From JAFDWR01 sp038216655 (GTDB lineage Bacteria; Armatimonadota; Fimbriimonadia; Fimbriimonadales; Fimbriimonadaceae), in the NCBI GenBank assembly GCA_038216655.1, contig JBBQPZ010000009.1, positions 1-64,000 on the forward strand: a stretch of 64,000 bases of DNA. The letters are read 5' to 3'. The notes under the pieces were generated by a model. It ran no database searches. It worked only from the letters and a program-made list of their open reading frames with translations, and had not been told where the DNA came from. Below, one piece after another: positions 49,720 to 58,771 of the stretch. Within the stretch, counting starts at the first letter, position 1. Each line of letters starts with the position of its first letter. The translations under genes and the position numbers were made by a program.

Positions 49720-50021
49720 GTTTCTAACTTCCCGCTCCTTCAACCCGCCAAACTGCTGAACCGCTTCTTCAGCATGTTAACACAGGGTGGCGATCGGTCG
49801 AGTCTCGCACAAGAGCCAGTTTGTGCCGACGTGCCAAGTTCGGACCCCTCCTGGAAGGCCTCCCTTGAGGGAGGAATGGGAGGGTGAACTACTAGCACCA
49901 ATCTTTGAACCCGCCTCCCGATAAAAGACCCCTGATCCTCGTCTCGCATCACCAACCTGGAACAAGAATAGCCTCCAACTCGGGTGCTACGGTTTGCCGC
50001 ATTGCCAGTTTGCTCCGAAGG
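49720..50021. other. Upstream spacer with hairpin
   Basis: 302 bases with no gene that I can support. Contains a compact palindrome CCTCCC-TTGA-GGGAGG at 49859-49874, about 140 bases ahead of the flavoenzyme start. Confidence 0.35.
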
Positions 50022-50300
50022 TCAGGGCTTGTCGCGGCTAGCAGTGCGAAGGTTCTTTATATATACGAGTGCCTCTTGCGCGGTCGCGAATGCCTTGACG
50101 GGATATTTGGCCAACCGCCCCCGTTCCGTGCGGCGGACCTGCGCGACCCATTTGCCCTCGGGATTCTTCGCCGAACGGTAGCAAGCCGTGGAAGAAAAAT
50201 ATATCGACTCGCCCTCCCGCATCTGGCGGCGGATGGTGGCAGGCACCTCGTGAGTCGAGGTGAAAAGTTGAACGATTTCAGCGGTGGCTACGGCTTTCAT
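50022..50300 (-). CDS. Hypothetical small protein
   Basis: 92 residues with coding-like composition and a plausible ATG at 50300: TAEIVQLFTSTHEVPATIRRQMREGESIYF, then AQVRRTERGRLAKYPVKAFATAQEALVYIKNLR, a two-strand-and-helix shape. No signal, no recognised family and only a weak ribosome-binding site. Confidence 0.45.
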   Translation of the reverse strand: MKAVATAEIVQLFTSTHEVPATIRRQMREGESIYFSSTACYRSAKNPEGKWVAQVRRTERGRLAKYPVKAFATAQEALVYIKNLRTASRDKP

Positions 50301-50467
50301 TGGTGATCTTATATATCGTTCATCTCAGAGAAAGGAGCGGTGGTTGGACCAATGTTGCCGCGGAATATGTGCTGCGGATTCAGCCTAAGATCCGAGTAAT
50401 CTCGCGAAAATGGGCGTTTTGGAGGGGTTCAAAATCGCGAGAATCAGCGATTTTAGGTTCAAAAAGA

Positions 50468-50543
50468 TGGTGGGCGATGCAGGACTCGAACCCGCGACAG
50501 CCTCGGTGTAAACGAGGTGCTCTACCAACTGAGCTAATCGCCC
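50468..50543 (-). tRNA. tRNA-Val(UAC)
   Basis: 76-nt cloverleaf: acceptor GGGCGAT/ATCGCCC, D-arm GCTC/GAGC, anticodon stem CCTCG/CGAGG with loop TTTACAC (anticodon TAC), T-loop TTCGAGT, discriminator A and encoded CCA. Confidence 0.95.
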
Positions 50544-50644
50544 GACTCAATCGCACCGAGGATGAAACCAGGGAATGGTGCGAATGCGTACTGTACCCGT
50601 TGCCCAATTATGAGAAACCGGTTACAATGCTGGCTACGGTGCGC

Positions 50645-52282
50645 ATGAAGCGACTGCTCCAATTCCTGATCCCATGGATGGCGATCACGAGTGCGGGATG
50701 GGCCCAGACCCGATCCGCGGAACTCGTTTTCACCTATTTCGGCTCGATTCGAGGCCGCGTGTTTCGTGTCGGCAACGAGTGCTACGTCCCGCTGGACGTG
50801 CTGCGTAACGTCGGTTGGCAGTGCGAAGAGCGCGAAGGCACCGCGACCGTGCGCGTGGATGAACGCCGCGCCCGCATCGCCCTCCGCCGCATCGCCGACC
50901 AGCCCATGGTCCCGATGACCGAGCTGCTCGATGCCGTCGGACTCCAAGGCGACTGGGAGCCCGGCACCAACAGACTCGACGTCTTCGCTCCGCTCAACAG
51001 CGTCAAATACGAGCGAGGCCACCTCACCGTCGACGCCGGTTTGCCCGTGAAGTCCGCGCTGACCGTCCTCAAGAATCCGACCCGCACCGTGATCGACGTC
51101 ACCGGTGCCAAGATGCTCCCGATAACCGGCCTGATTCTCCAGGACGGGGCAAAGATCACCCAGTTCAAGCCAAACGTGGTGCGGATCACGATCAACGGAA
51201 CGGTCCCGAACCCGGTCCTCCCGGCCGACGCCGCCGTAGCCAAATCGTTCAACGCCACCCTCGGCGTCACCTCGGACCCGGCCACGATCGTCACTAAGGG
51301 CGAAGATGAGGATCCTCCGCAAGGCGGCGTCCCCGTCACCACCCAGCTCGATCCGCCGAACAACCAGACCTTCATCGGTCCCCAGGTGCAAGCCGGACCG
51401 CTCACCGCCGGGGAAGACGGCCCGACGATCGCCGTCTTGACCCTCAGACTGTCACGGGCCTTACCCGCCGCCCCAACGTTCCGCCATCCCGAGCCAAGCC
51501 TGCTGGAGATCGTGCTGCCAAACACCACGATCGACCTCGGCGAGGGCGCTCCCTCGATCGACCCGCTCGCGGTCGAAAGCGCGACCACCCGGATGGAAGG
51601 CAGCAACGCGGTCCTGAGCCTCAAGCTGGTTCGTCCAATGGGCACAGAGATCTCCTTCGCGGGTAACGATCTTCAGATCAAACTGCTCAAGCCAAGCATC
51701 GGCGATGGCCGACTCGCGGGCAAGACGGTCGTCATCGACGCCGGCCACGGCGGCCACGACTCTGGTGCCACCACCTCCGGCAAAGAGCTCATGGAGAAGA
51801 ACATGACGCTCGCGATTGCCAAGCTGGCCTCCTCGCAGCTCATCCAGGAAGGCGTCACGGTCATCATGACCCGCAACACCGACGAGTTCATCGCCCTCCA
51901 GGAGCGGTCGGAGATCGCCAATCGCAACCACGCCGACTTCTTCATCTCGGTCCATATCAATTCGAACGGGCTGGACTCGACTACCCGAGGCGGGATCACG
52001 TTCTTCCACCTGAAGGACCCGATCAGCTACGTTCTCGCCGACTGTATCCAGAGCCAGATCAAGCAGGTCAGCGGCCTGCCGAACCTCGGAGTCTGGAGCG
52101 ATGGCAAGATCTACAAGTCTGGGTTCGCCGTTCTCCGCTATGCCAAAATGCCCGCCGTACTCATCGAATGCGGTTTCATTAACAACGCGACCGATCGAAA
52201 ACGAATGATGACCGACGACTTCAAGCAAAATATCGCAGGTGCGATCGTCAAAGGATTGAAGGTGTATCTTGGCCAAAAGTAA
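50645..52282 (+). CDS. N-acetylmuramoyl-L-alanine amidase with AMIN domains
   Basis: 545 residues: signal peptide ending near GWAQ, a copper-amine-oxidase-like/AMIN-type N-terminal part (about 25-215), a further AMIN-like segment (about 260-350), and a catalytic Amidase_3 domain from VVIDAGHGGHDSG (first zinc His, Glu in KELMEKNM) to SVHINSNG (second His) and LIECGFINN (catalytic Glu). It cleaves peptidoglycan stem peptides, usually at septation. Start ATG 50645 is before MKRLLQFLIP; an ATG 18 bases upstream is also possible. Confidence 0.92.
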   Translation: MKRLLQFLIPWMAITSAGWAQTRSAELVFTYFGSIRGRVFRVGNECYVPLDVLRNVGWQCEEREGTATVRVDERRARIALRRIADQPMVPMTELLDAVGLQGDWEPGTNRLDVFAPLNSVKYERGHLTVDAGLPVKSALTVLKNPTRTVIDVTGAKMLPITGLILQDGAKITQFKPNVVRITINGTVPNPVLPADAAVAKSFNATLGVTSDPATIVTKGEDEDPPQGGVPVTTQLDPPNNQTFIGPQVQAGPLTAGEDGPTIAVLTLRLSRALPAAPTFRHPEPSLLEIVLPNTTIDLGEGAPSIDPLAVESATTRMEGSNAVLSLKLVRPMGTEISFAGNDLQIKLLKPSIGDGRLAGKTVVIDAGHGGHDSGATTSGKELMEKNMTLAIAKLASSQLIQEGVTVIMTRNTDEFIALQERSEIANRNHADFFISVHINSNGLDSTTRGGITFFHLKDPISYVLADCIQSQIKQVSGLPNLGVWSDGKIYKSGFAVLRYAKMPAVLIECGFINNATDRKRMMTDDFKQNIAGAIVKGLKVYLGQK

Positions 52283-52865
52283 GCCCGCTCCGAACGGACC
52301 CGGCAATCGCCTGGTAGCGACGCTTCTTGTGGTCGGTGTGCTCGGCATCGCCGCGATCGCCGCCTACGTCAAGCTCGCCCCTGCGGACAAGATTCCCGAC
52401 AACCTCCGCGCTAAGCCCGCCGCGACTTCGACGCCGCGCCCGACCGATGACGGTCACGTTGACATCATCAAGCCGCACGCCAAGGGCACCGATATCACCT
52501 ACGGCAGAGGCACCGCCGAGGTCCCGCAGGGCGGCGATAAGGTTGTGACCGCGGTGAATGGCTTCCTTGAGAGCTGCCCGTTCGTCCCCGACGATGCCCG
52601 CGCGCTCAGCGCATTTGTGAAGAACCGCGAGGTCGTGATCAACTTCTCCGCCTCGTTCTACAAGAGCTATGGGACGACCGACGAAGGGACGCTCATCAAG
52701 GGCCTCCAAATGTCGCTCGGCCAATTCCCCGAGATCGATCACATCCTGCTGGAAGCCGACGGAAAGCCGATCGACACGCTGGGAAATATCGAGCTCATGA
52801 ACGGGCTCAACGTAATCCGTCCGGACGGGTCGGAACCCTCCACACACGGCGCAGCGCAACCGTAG
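52269..52865 (+). CDS. GerMN-domain membrane protein
   Basis: 198 residues: a short cytoplasmic start, TM (VATLLVVGVLGIAAIAAYV), a Thr/Pro linker and a GerMN-like domain (LESCPFVPDDARALSAFVKNREVVINFSASFYKSYGTTDEGTLIKGLQMSLGQFPEIDHILLEADGKPID). Named after Bacillus GerM but widespread in non-sporulating bacteria, commonly beside cell-wall amidases. The TTG start overlaps the amidase stop. Its 3' end overlaps the convergent M50 gene by 59 bases. Confidence 0.85.
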   Translation: MAKSKPAPNGPGNRLVATLLVVGVLGIAAIAAYVKLAPADKIPDNLRAKPAATSTPRPTDDGHVDIIKPHAKGTDITYGRGTAEVPQGGDKVVTAVNGFLESCPFVPDDARALSAFVKNREVVINFSASFYKSYGTTDEGTLIKGLQMSLGQFPEIDHILLEADGKPIDTLGNIELMNGLNVIRPDGSEPSTHGAAQP

Positions 52866-53505
52866 CGAGCAACACGCTCACCAGAACCCAAGCGACCGAC
52901 CAGACCATAGCGGGAATGTGCGTCTCCGAGGCCAAAAGCGCCGCGTCGCTGCGCCCCTCACCCATCGCGCTGATCTCGAGCAGTACGTACAGCGAGCGGA
53001 ACGAGGAGAGGCACTGCTGGATGCCGATGAACTGAGCCGCGAACAGCAGCCAGGGCCCCCGCAGGAAGGAAAGCCCGATCAGGGCGGCAATCCAGAAGAG
53101 CCCGCTGGCCACCCCCACCCAATCGCCCCGCACCCAGAAGAGCATGCTGCCAACAAGGCACCCCGCCACGATCCGCAGCGTCAGCCGAGCCCCTGGCTCA
53201 TGGGCCGAGCCCAAGATGATCGCGGCACCGCCGAACGCCGCGCCCAAGTAACCCGCACTGCCGACCAGAACGATCGCCCCGCCCCTCATCGGCGTCACCC
53301 CGCTTCCGTTGCTGAACACCTTAATCTGCTCAATGTCCGCCCCGCTGATGATCCCGACCAACGCGTGGCTGAGTTCGTGCAGGTGGGTGTTCAGATACTG
53401 AATCGGCAGAAGGACCTGGCCCAAGAACGGGATCGTCCACGCAACGAGCGTGATGAATCCGGCGAGGAGGATCGCCTTCTGATGTGGCAGGAGATTTTTC
53501 CCCAC
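52807..53505 (-). CDS. M50B-like membrane metallopeptidase
   Basis: 232 residues with about six TM helices and the active-site HELSHALVGIISG (HExxH) after the first helix. The GADIEQIKVFSNGSGVT strand and a later GSAGYLGAAFGG fit Peptidase_M50B. The usual second metal-binding motif of site-2 proteases is not evident, so activity is uncertain. Convergent overlap with the GerMN gene. Confidence 0.75.
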   Translation of the reverse strand: MGKNLLPHQKAILLAGFITLVAWTIPFLGQVLLPIQYLNTHLHELSHALVGIISGADIEQIKVFSNGSGVTPMRGGAIVLVGSAGYLGAAFGGAAIILGSAHEPGARLTLRIVAGCLVGSMLFWVRGDWVGVASGLFWIAALIGLSFLRGPWLLFAAQFIGIQQCLSSFRSLYVLLEISAMGEGRSDAALLASETHIPAMVWSVAWVLVSVLLATVALRRVWRVPTRPDGLR

Positions 53506-53512
53506 GGTCGAA

Positions 53513-54085
53513 TTACTCCTCTGCCGCCACCGGGGTTTCAGCCGGGGTACGAAGCCTCACGATCGCTTCCCAGGTCTTCACGACGATGAGGCCGACCAGT
53601 GCGCCGCAGATCCAGCCAAGCAGCACCTGAGAAGGATAGTGGACCCCCACGTAAACCCTGCTCAGACCAGTCAGGATCGCGATGATTACCCAGGGAATCC
53701 CACCCCGCCAGTGAGTGTGGTAGGCGAACACGAAGGCGATTGCCGCCATGTTCGCGGCGTGCGAGGAAGCCGTGCCCCACGTGGTCAGCTTCCCTACCCG
53801 CGTGACTACGTCTGGCAACTCGACGCAAGGGCGGGCAAAGTCGATGCCGTTCTTGAGTGTGCCGGTGAACGCGTCCGCCAGCGGCCACGCCACCAGACCG
53901 AGAAGTGTCGCCTTGCGCGTCGTCTTACCGCTGGCACAGAGGAGGATGACGATGCCCGCGAGGACCCACCGGAATGTTTTGTCCTTGGTCGCCTCGCTAA
54001 AGAAGACCCAGAACCCGCGCATCGACTCCGGCCAGCGATAGATCCAATAGAAAATCGCCCGGTCCAGCGCGCCCATGTCGGTCAT
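53513..54085 (-). CDS. PAP2-family phosphatase
   Basis: 190 residues, polytopic, with PAP2 motifs KNGIDFARP (KxxxxxxRP type), a TASSHAANMAA (SSHA, equivalent to PSGH) and SRVYVGVHYPSQVLLG (SRxxxxxHxxxD-like, with Ser/Gln instead of Asp). Likely dephosphorylates lipids or isoprenoid diphosphates at the membrane. Start 54085 is chosen from the domain; the divergent gene begins 23 bases away. Confidence 0.85.
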   Translation of the reverse strand: MTDMGALDRAIFYWIYRWPESMRGFWVFFSEATKDKTFRWVLAGIVILLCASGKTTRKATLLGLVAWPLADAFTGTLKNGIDFARPCVELPDVVTRVGKLTTWGTASSHAANMAAIAFVFAYHTHWRGGIPWVIIAILTGLSRVYVGVHYPSQVLLGWICGALVGLIVVKTWEAIVRLRTPAETPVAAEE

Positions 54086-54108
54086 TGTACTGGGCGGGAG
54101 CGTAGTAC

Positions 54109-54408
54109 ATGGCGGTGAACGCGATCGCACGCTGGATGGCCCGACAAACCTGGCGGGGGATGTTATGGCTGATGCGTCGCGGGTGGATGCGCCGCCTCCA
54201 GCGAGGTTCGATGAACCTGATCCCCGCCTCGCGCCGAGCGGGTGCCCGGGAGAACCGCATGCGTCAGAACCGCTTCGCCCGCCGTCACGGGGTGCCGCTG
54301 CTGACGTTCATGTTCAAGCTGCTCCTGGCCAGCATCGTCTTCACCGGCTGCTACTTCATCGCGCTCTGGTTCCTCGCCACGGGCGGGATCAACACGCCCA
54401 ACCGCTAG
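54109..54408 (+). CDS. Small membrane protein, Arg/Met-rich
   Basis: 99 residues: a basic N-terminal half rich in Arg, Trp and Met (MRRGWMRRLQRG), and one TM helix near the C-terminus (LLTFMFKLLLASIVFTGCYFIALWFLA). GGGAG precedes its ATG. Unrecognised; convergent with murB, whose stop overlaps its end by four bases. Confidence 0.55.
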   Translation: MAVNAIARWMARQTWRGMLWLMRRGWMRRLQRGSMNLIPASRRAGARENRMRQNRFARRHGVPLLTFMFKLLLASIVFTGCYFIALWFLATGGINTPNR

Positions 54409-55364
54409 ACAGTAAATGCGCGCCAGTCACCGAGGTAGAGCACCTCTTCCTCCAGCACCACTCCAAACTTATCTTGTACGACCTTCTTGGTGTGCTCGGC
54501 AAGGCGGCGGATGTCGGTCGCCGTCGCGGCACCCAAATTCAGGACGAAGTTGGCGTGACGTGCACCTTGGGCGGCTCCGCCCATTCGGAAGCCCTTGAGC
54601 CCCGCCGCCTCGATCAAGTAGCCGGCCGGGACGACCCCCGCCTTCTTCAAACCCTCGGGCAGGCCGTCGAGTCGGGCCGCCAGATCAGGGTCGTTGACGT
54701 TCTTGAAGAAACTGCCAGCGCTCGCCTGGGGCGGTTGCTTGCCAATCCGTTGGCGCTGGAAGTCGCGCGCCGCATCGTAAATCGCCTTCGGATCGCCGGG
54801 TTGAAGCTTGAGCCGCACGCGAATCACCGCCAGCTTTGGGGGCGTGGCGCTGCGGAGGATCGAATCCCGATAGGCGAACCCGAGCGCGGCCGGCTCGACC
54901 CACGACCGCTCCGCATTCGCGACGACGTCCAGCAACTCCAGGTGATCCGCGATGTTGCTCCGGTAAGCACCCGCATTGCTCACCAAAGCCCCGCCCAGCG
55001 ACCCAGGAATCCCAACTGCGAACTCAAGACCTGTCAGACTCGCCTGCGCCGACTTCAGCCAGACATCCTGAAACGTGCAGCCCGAATCGGCGAGAACCTC
55101 GCCGGTCCGCGCGACCACCACGCGCTTGGCAAGATTGAGGCAAGTCAGTCCCGGTACCCCGCCGTCGGAGGGGAGCATATTGCTTCCGCCCCCAAGGATG
55201 GTCAGCGGAATGTCCGCCCCATGCGCCGCGGCGGCGGCCGAGGCGAGTTCGTCTGCTGAACGGGCAATTGTGAAGTACTCGGCTTTGCCTCCGGCGCGCA
55301 GGGTTGTATAGGCGTTGAGGGCAATGCCCGAATGGACCTTTCCCACCAACCCAAGATCAAGCAT
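54405..55364 (-). CDS. murB: UDP-N-acetylenolpyruvoylglucosamine reductase
   Basis: 319 residues: FAD-binding NAYTTLRAGGKAEYF, ILGGGSNMLPSDGGVPGL, LEFAVGIPGSLGGALVSNAGAY, RDSIL, and a C-terminal RMGGAAQGARHANFVLN with a type I-like pattern. It makes UDP-MurNAc with NADPH. The ATG at 55364 overlaps the tsaB stop by eight bases; the chain is complete. Confidence 0.96.
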   Translation of the reverse strand: MLDLGLVGKVHSGIALNAYTTLRAGGKAEYFTIARSADELASAAAAAHGADIPLTILGGGSNMLPSDGGVPGLTCLNLAKRVVVARTGEVLADSGCTFQDVWLKSAQASLTGLEFAVGIPGSLGGALVSNAGAYRSNIADHLELLDVVANAERSWVEPAALGFAYRDSILRSATPPKLAVIRVRLKLQPGDPKAIYDAARDFQRQRIGKQPPQASAGSFFKNVNDPDLAARLDGLPEGLKKAGVVPAGYLIEAAGLKGFRMGGAAQGARHANFVLNLGAATATDIRRLAEHTKKVVQDKFGVVLEEEVLYLGDWRAFTV

Positions 55365-55926
55365 GAGACTCCCGGTACGGCTTGTTAGGGATGGAGATTG
55401 ATGGGGCAAGCAGGTACTCGGGCACCAACTTCTCCGCCGAGACCCGAACTACTCGCTCCAACTGACCCGCGAACCGACTCGCAAGCGGATAGGTCGGAAC
55501 AACGATCCCCGGGCCAAACCCCGCATAGGGTTCCTCAGGTAGGTCGTTCACCGTAGTTACATCTCGATCCAGGCCGCGCAAGAAGAACTCGCCCCGCTTG
55601 CTCGGCAACACGACAACGCCATCAGCCGAAATCAGATCGAACGCGGAGAGACCACCCGCCTCCTTCCCCGCCGCCATCGCCATCGTCTTGGCCAGGGTCA
55701 CCGCCACCTTGACCCCCGTAAAACTACCGGGTCCAAGGTCGGCGAGGTACAGCATGCAGTCGACGACGCGAAGCTGGTGAGCCCGGAGCAAATCAGAAAG
55801 CAACCTTAAGCAGACGCCGGAGGCATTGAATTTCGCCTCTTCCTGGGACCCACCAATCAACTCCCCTGCGTCGGTCAGCAACGCGGTGCTGGCAATCGGA
55901 CTCGAGGAGCTGAACGCAATGATCAC
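55357..55926 (-). CDS. tsaB: tRNA t6A synthesis protein TsaB
   Basis: 189 residues, ASKHA fold without the metal site of TsaD: ADLGPGSFTGVKVAVTLAKTMA is the TsaB signature, with the N-terminal FSSSSPIASTALLTDAGEL and C-terminal VPEYLLAPS. It forms the t6A37 complex with TsaC, TsaD and TsaE. ATG overlaps the preceding stop. Coupled to murB. Confidence 0.92.
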   Translation of the reverse strand: MIIAFSSSSPIASTALLTDAGELIGGSQEEAKFNASGVCLRLLSDLLRAHQLRVVDCMLYLADLGPGSFTGVKVAVTLAKTMAMAAGKEAGGLSAFDLISADGVVVLPSKRGEFFLRGLDRDVTTVNDLPEEPYAGFGPGIVVPTYPLASRFAGQLERVVRVSAEKLVPEYLLAPSISIPNKPYRESHA

Positions 55927-57011
55927 GATCCGCTGGATTCAATGCTGAGCTGGTCCAAGAGCGCCTCGACCACGCGGCGCTCACCCGCCGATTTGGCGGC
56001 ATCAGCTGTCCTGTACTTCAAGACCAGGTAGAAGTCGCCAAGACCCACCACCGCGTCGCATGTGACGAGCGGACCCTTGTCTCCGACCCCGTTTCGCCAG
56101 ACCCTCTCAAGCGTCGATCCGGCGAGATTGGTGGCGGATGGCGGCTCGTCGCGCTGGTTCACCTTCACGAAGTCGTTGAGCGTCTCCGATGAGACTTTGA
56201 AGAGCGTTCGGTGGGCAGTATCCGAATCAAGGGTGGAAAGAACCGACACGGTGAGCGGGACCGTGACTCCAGCATTGCTCATCGTGATGGCACCCGCAGA
56301 ATCCTGGGCGACCGTCCAATCCGCCGGGTATCGAAGCTGGACCTTGCGATTGGCGACGGTCAGGTCAAGGCTCTTCTCCGCCTTCTTGGGCGGACGTGAA
56401 CCGTTGCCCGGTCCGGTGCCGCTCAGAGTGATCTCCTTTGGCGGCTTGGTGGGAAGATCGACCGGCTGCTTTGGATCGACCACAACCGACTTGCCGGGGA
56501 TCTGCGGCGACAGCGGGCGTCCATTGTAGGAGCGAAGCGTCAGGAGGCTGGTTCGCCAAGCGAAGTCCGCCTTGTCGAAGTCCTCTGGCGCGGCGATCAA
56601 CCGATACATCATCTTGCGGGGTCCGTCGTTGTAGAGAAGGCCGACCACCGAGGTTCGCGACACGGACTTGACGACGTAGTTGGCCCGCGTAAGCAGAAGC
56701 TGCACGCCGAGGATTTCCTCTTCCCACTGACGCACTAAGTCGCGCTTCATCTGCTTGGTGAGCGCCTCTTGGCTCAACTGCCAGATGTGCGGCTCGGCGT
56801 CGAAGTTGACCGGATAGATGTCGAGCGTCGCGCTCGTCTGCGCATCCGGCACGGGCAGCACGATGTGCACTTCCGCCTTCTTGTTCGGGTTGATCTCCCA
56901 AGTCTTAGGGCAATCGAACGAGAGCGCAATCTGAGCCAGGTCGACCTTTTTGGTCGCGGCCTGAGCCGGGGCTTGAAGCGCAAGGAAGGAAGCAATGAGC
57001 GCGGTGATCAT
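55923..57011 (-). CDS. Secreted hypothetical protein, two PsbP-like halves
   Basis: 362 residues: signal peptide ending near APAQA, then two related beta domains (residues about 25-165 and 215-355) with LSFDCPKTWEINPNKKAEV and VQLRYPADWTVAQDSAGAITM, the PsbP/DUF1795-like pattern YP.W, separated by a Pro/Lys-rich linker. Function unknown. Last codon overlaps tsaB's ATG, so it leads the tsaB-murB operon. Confidence 0.72.
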   Translation of the reverse strand: MITALIASFLALQAPAQAATKKVDLAQIALSFDCPKTWEINPNKKAEVHIVLPVPDAQTSATLDIYPVNFDAEPHIWQLSQEALTKQMKRDLVRQWEEEILGVQLLLTRANYVVKSVSRTSVVGLLYNDGPRKMMYRLIAAPEDFDKADFAWRTSLLTLRSYNGRPLSPQIPGKSVVVDPKQPVDLPTKPPKEITLSGTGPGNGSRPPKKAEKSLDLTVANRKVQLRYPADWTVAQDSAGAITMSNAGVTVPLTVSVLSTLDSDTAHRTLFKVSSETLNDFVKVNQRDEPPSATNLAGSTLERVWRNGVGDKGPLVTCDAVVGLGDFYLVLKYRTADAAKSAGERRVVEALLDQLSIESSGS

Positions 57012-57041
57012 CAGTGAACAGAACCTCGGACCGAATCCAGA

Positions 57042-58763
57042 TTATGGACGATCCGGAACGGGAAGAAGAATGACGAAGTTGGCACCATGACCCTCCTCGC
57101 CCGCCTCGAAGACTTCCCCGCCGTGCGCGTCCACGATTCCTTTGACGATCGAGAGCCCCAAACCCATTCCCTTCACCCGCCCCGAGAAGAACGGCTGGAA
57201 GATGATCGTCTTGCGATCTTCTTCAACCCCAGGACCTGAATCTTCCAATTCGAGTCGGACGAACTGTCGCGTCTTCGATCCCCTCGTTTGGGGGTACGCG
57301 TCCCGTCCCACAAGGCTAGTTTGAACCCGAAGTCGCCCTGCGTCCATCCAACTAACCGAGTTCTCGATCAGCTCAGAAACGGCGCGTCGCAGCTTCTTGG
57401 TGTCCGCGTGGATCATCGGTAGCGGCTCCTGCAAAGCCAATTCCAGCTCGATCGCACTCCGTTTCGGGAAGACTTCTTGGACGGTTTCACGCACCATCTG
57501 ATTGAAATCTGTCGGCTTTCGGTCCAGCTGCGTCGCAGAAACAAAGTCGCGAAAATCTTGCAATATTTCTTCAACGCGCGTCAGATTTGTCTCCAAACTC
57601 CGCTGGAGTTCCTTGATCTCCTTCATGCTCGGCTGCGCATCGGACAAGAGGTGACCAAGTTCGTTTACGTCGCCCTTCAAGGCGAACACGCGATTCCCGA
57701 TCATGTGGCTCGACTTGGCGCTGAGTTCACCCCAGGCGATCATCCGCTCGCTGCGGATGATCTTCTCCATGTTGCGGACGTTCTCTAGGCCGCTCGCGAC
57801 CTGATCGGCGATCGCTCCGAGCAGGCGCTTGTCGTCTTCGGTGAACTTGTTGTCGAGGTAACGATTCTCGGAAACGCGGCGCACCGCTCGGATCGCGCCG
57901 ATCGTCTTCTTGCGACTCACGATCGGGACGGCAAGGAAGCTGGCAATCTGATCGCTGGCGAACTCCACGTATCGTCCGCGCCACCTGGGATCTGATTGCG
58001 GATCGTTTAAGAGTACGGCTTCACCGGCATCGCAGACCCAGCCCGTAAGACCTTCCCCGCGCTGGTAGCGGATTTCGCCAATCCGGTCACTCAGACCTCC
58101 CACGGAGCCCCGAAGCGCGAACGTGTCGGTGGCCGGATCGAGGAGGAACAGGGACGCGGCCTGGAACCTCAAGACATCCGCAGCCACATGGATAACTCGG
58201 TCAACCAGGGCCTCCTCGGTCAGGGAGTTGTCGAGCGCCATGCCCACTTGAACCAGTGCCTCTTCGCGAGAAGCCGCTTCGATTCGGTCCAGAATCAGCG
58301 AGAACACCGCAGCGATCCCGTTGCTTAGTTCCTGCTCTTGCTTGCCGTAGGCGTCCAACTGATCGGATTCCAGGTTCAGCACCGCGCAGATGCGGCCGTG
58401 TCGATCCTGAATGGGCACCGCCATCTCACTGCGCGTGGTGTTGAATAGCTTCTTGTAGTGCGGCTCCTTCTCAACATCCCCACTGAGCACGGTGTGCCCG
58501 GTGGCCGCGACGTACGCCACGATCCCCTCGCGACCTTCGGTGTCGATCGCGAGTTGCTTGTCCTGTTCCTTGCCGGTGAGGTCGTGTCCGGTAACGTGGC
58601 GAACCTCCAGCACGCCCAACTCCTCGTTGAGGATTGCGAGCATCGCATTCCGGCTGCGCGTCATGGCGACCGCCATGCGCAGGGCCTCGTCCACCGCGAG
58701 GGAAGAATCGGGTTCCCGAGCCACCATCTGAAGCAGCTCGGGAAGTTTCGGGATCTCCGCCAT
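57042..58763 (-). CDS. Double-GAF sensor histidine kinase
   Basis: 573 residues, soluble. Two GAF domains (about 15-165 and 180-345), a dimerisation helix with a phospho-acceptor-like SAKSSHMIGNRVFALKG, an ATPase domain with N box LIENSVSW, G1 DSGPGVEED, F-box IIFQPFFSG and G2 VKGMGLGLSIVKGI. GAF modules sense small ligands or redox state. No response regulator is adjacent. The ATG at 58763 starts MAEIPKLPELL; 48 upstream codons look non-coding. Confidence 0.88.
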   Translation of the reverse strand: MAEIPKLPELLQMVAREPDSSLAVDEALRMAVAMTRSRNAMLAILNEELGVLEVRHVTGHDLTGKEQDKQLAIDTEGREGIVAYVAATGHTVLSGDVEKEPHYKKLFNTTRSEMAVPIQDRHGRICAVLNLESDQLDAYGKQEQELSNGIAAVFSLILDRIEAASREEALVQVGMALDNSLTEEALVDRVIHVAADVLRFQAASLFLLDPATDTFALRGSVGGLSDRIGEIRYQRGEGLTGWVCDAGEAVLLNDPQSDPRWRGRYVEFASDQIASFLAVPIVSRKKTIGAIRAVRRVSENRYLDNKFTEDDKRLLGAIADQVASGLENVRNMEKIIRSERMIAWGELSAKSSHMIGNRVFALKGDVNELGHLLSDAQPSMKEIKELQRSLETNLTRVEEILQDFRDFVSATQLDRKPTDFNQMVRETVQEVFPKRSAIELELALQEPLPMIHADTKKLRRAVSELIENSVSWMDAGRLRVQTSLVGRDAYPQTRGSKTRQFVRLELEDSGPGVEEDRKTIIFQPFFSGRVKGMGLGLSIVKGIVDAHGGEVFEAGEEGHGANFVILLPVPDRP

Positions 58764-58771
58764 TAACCCGA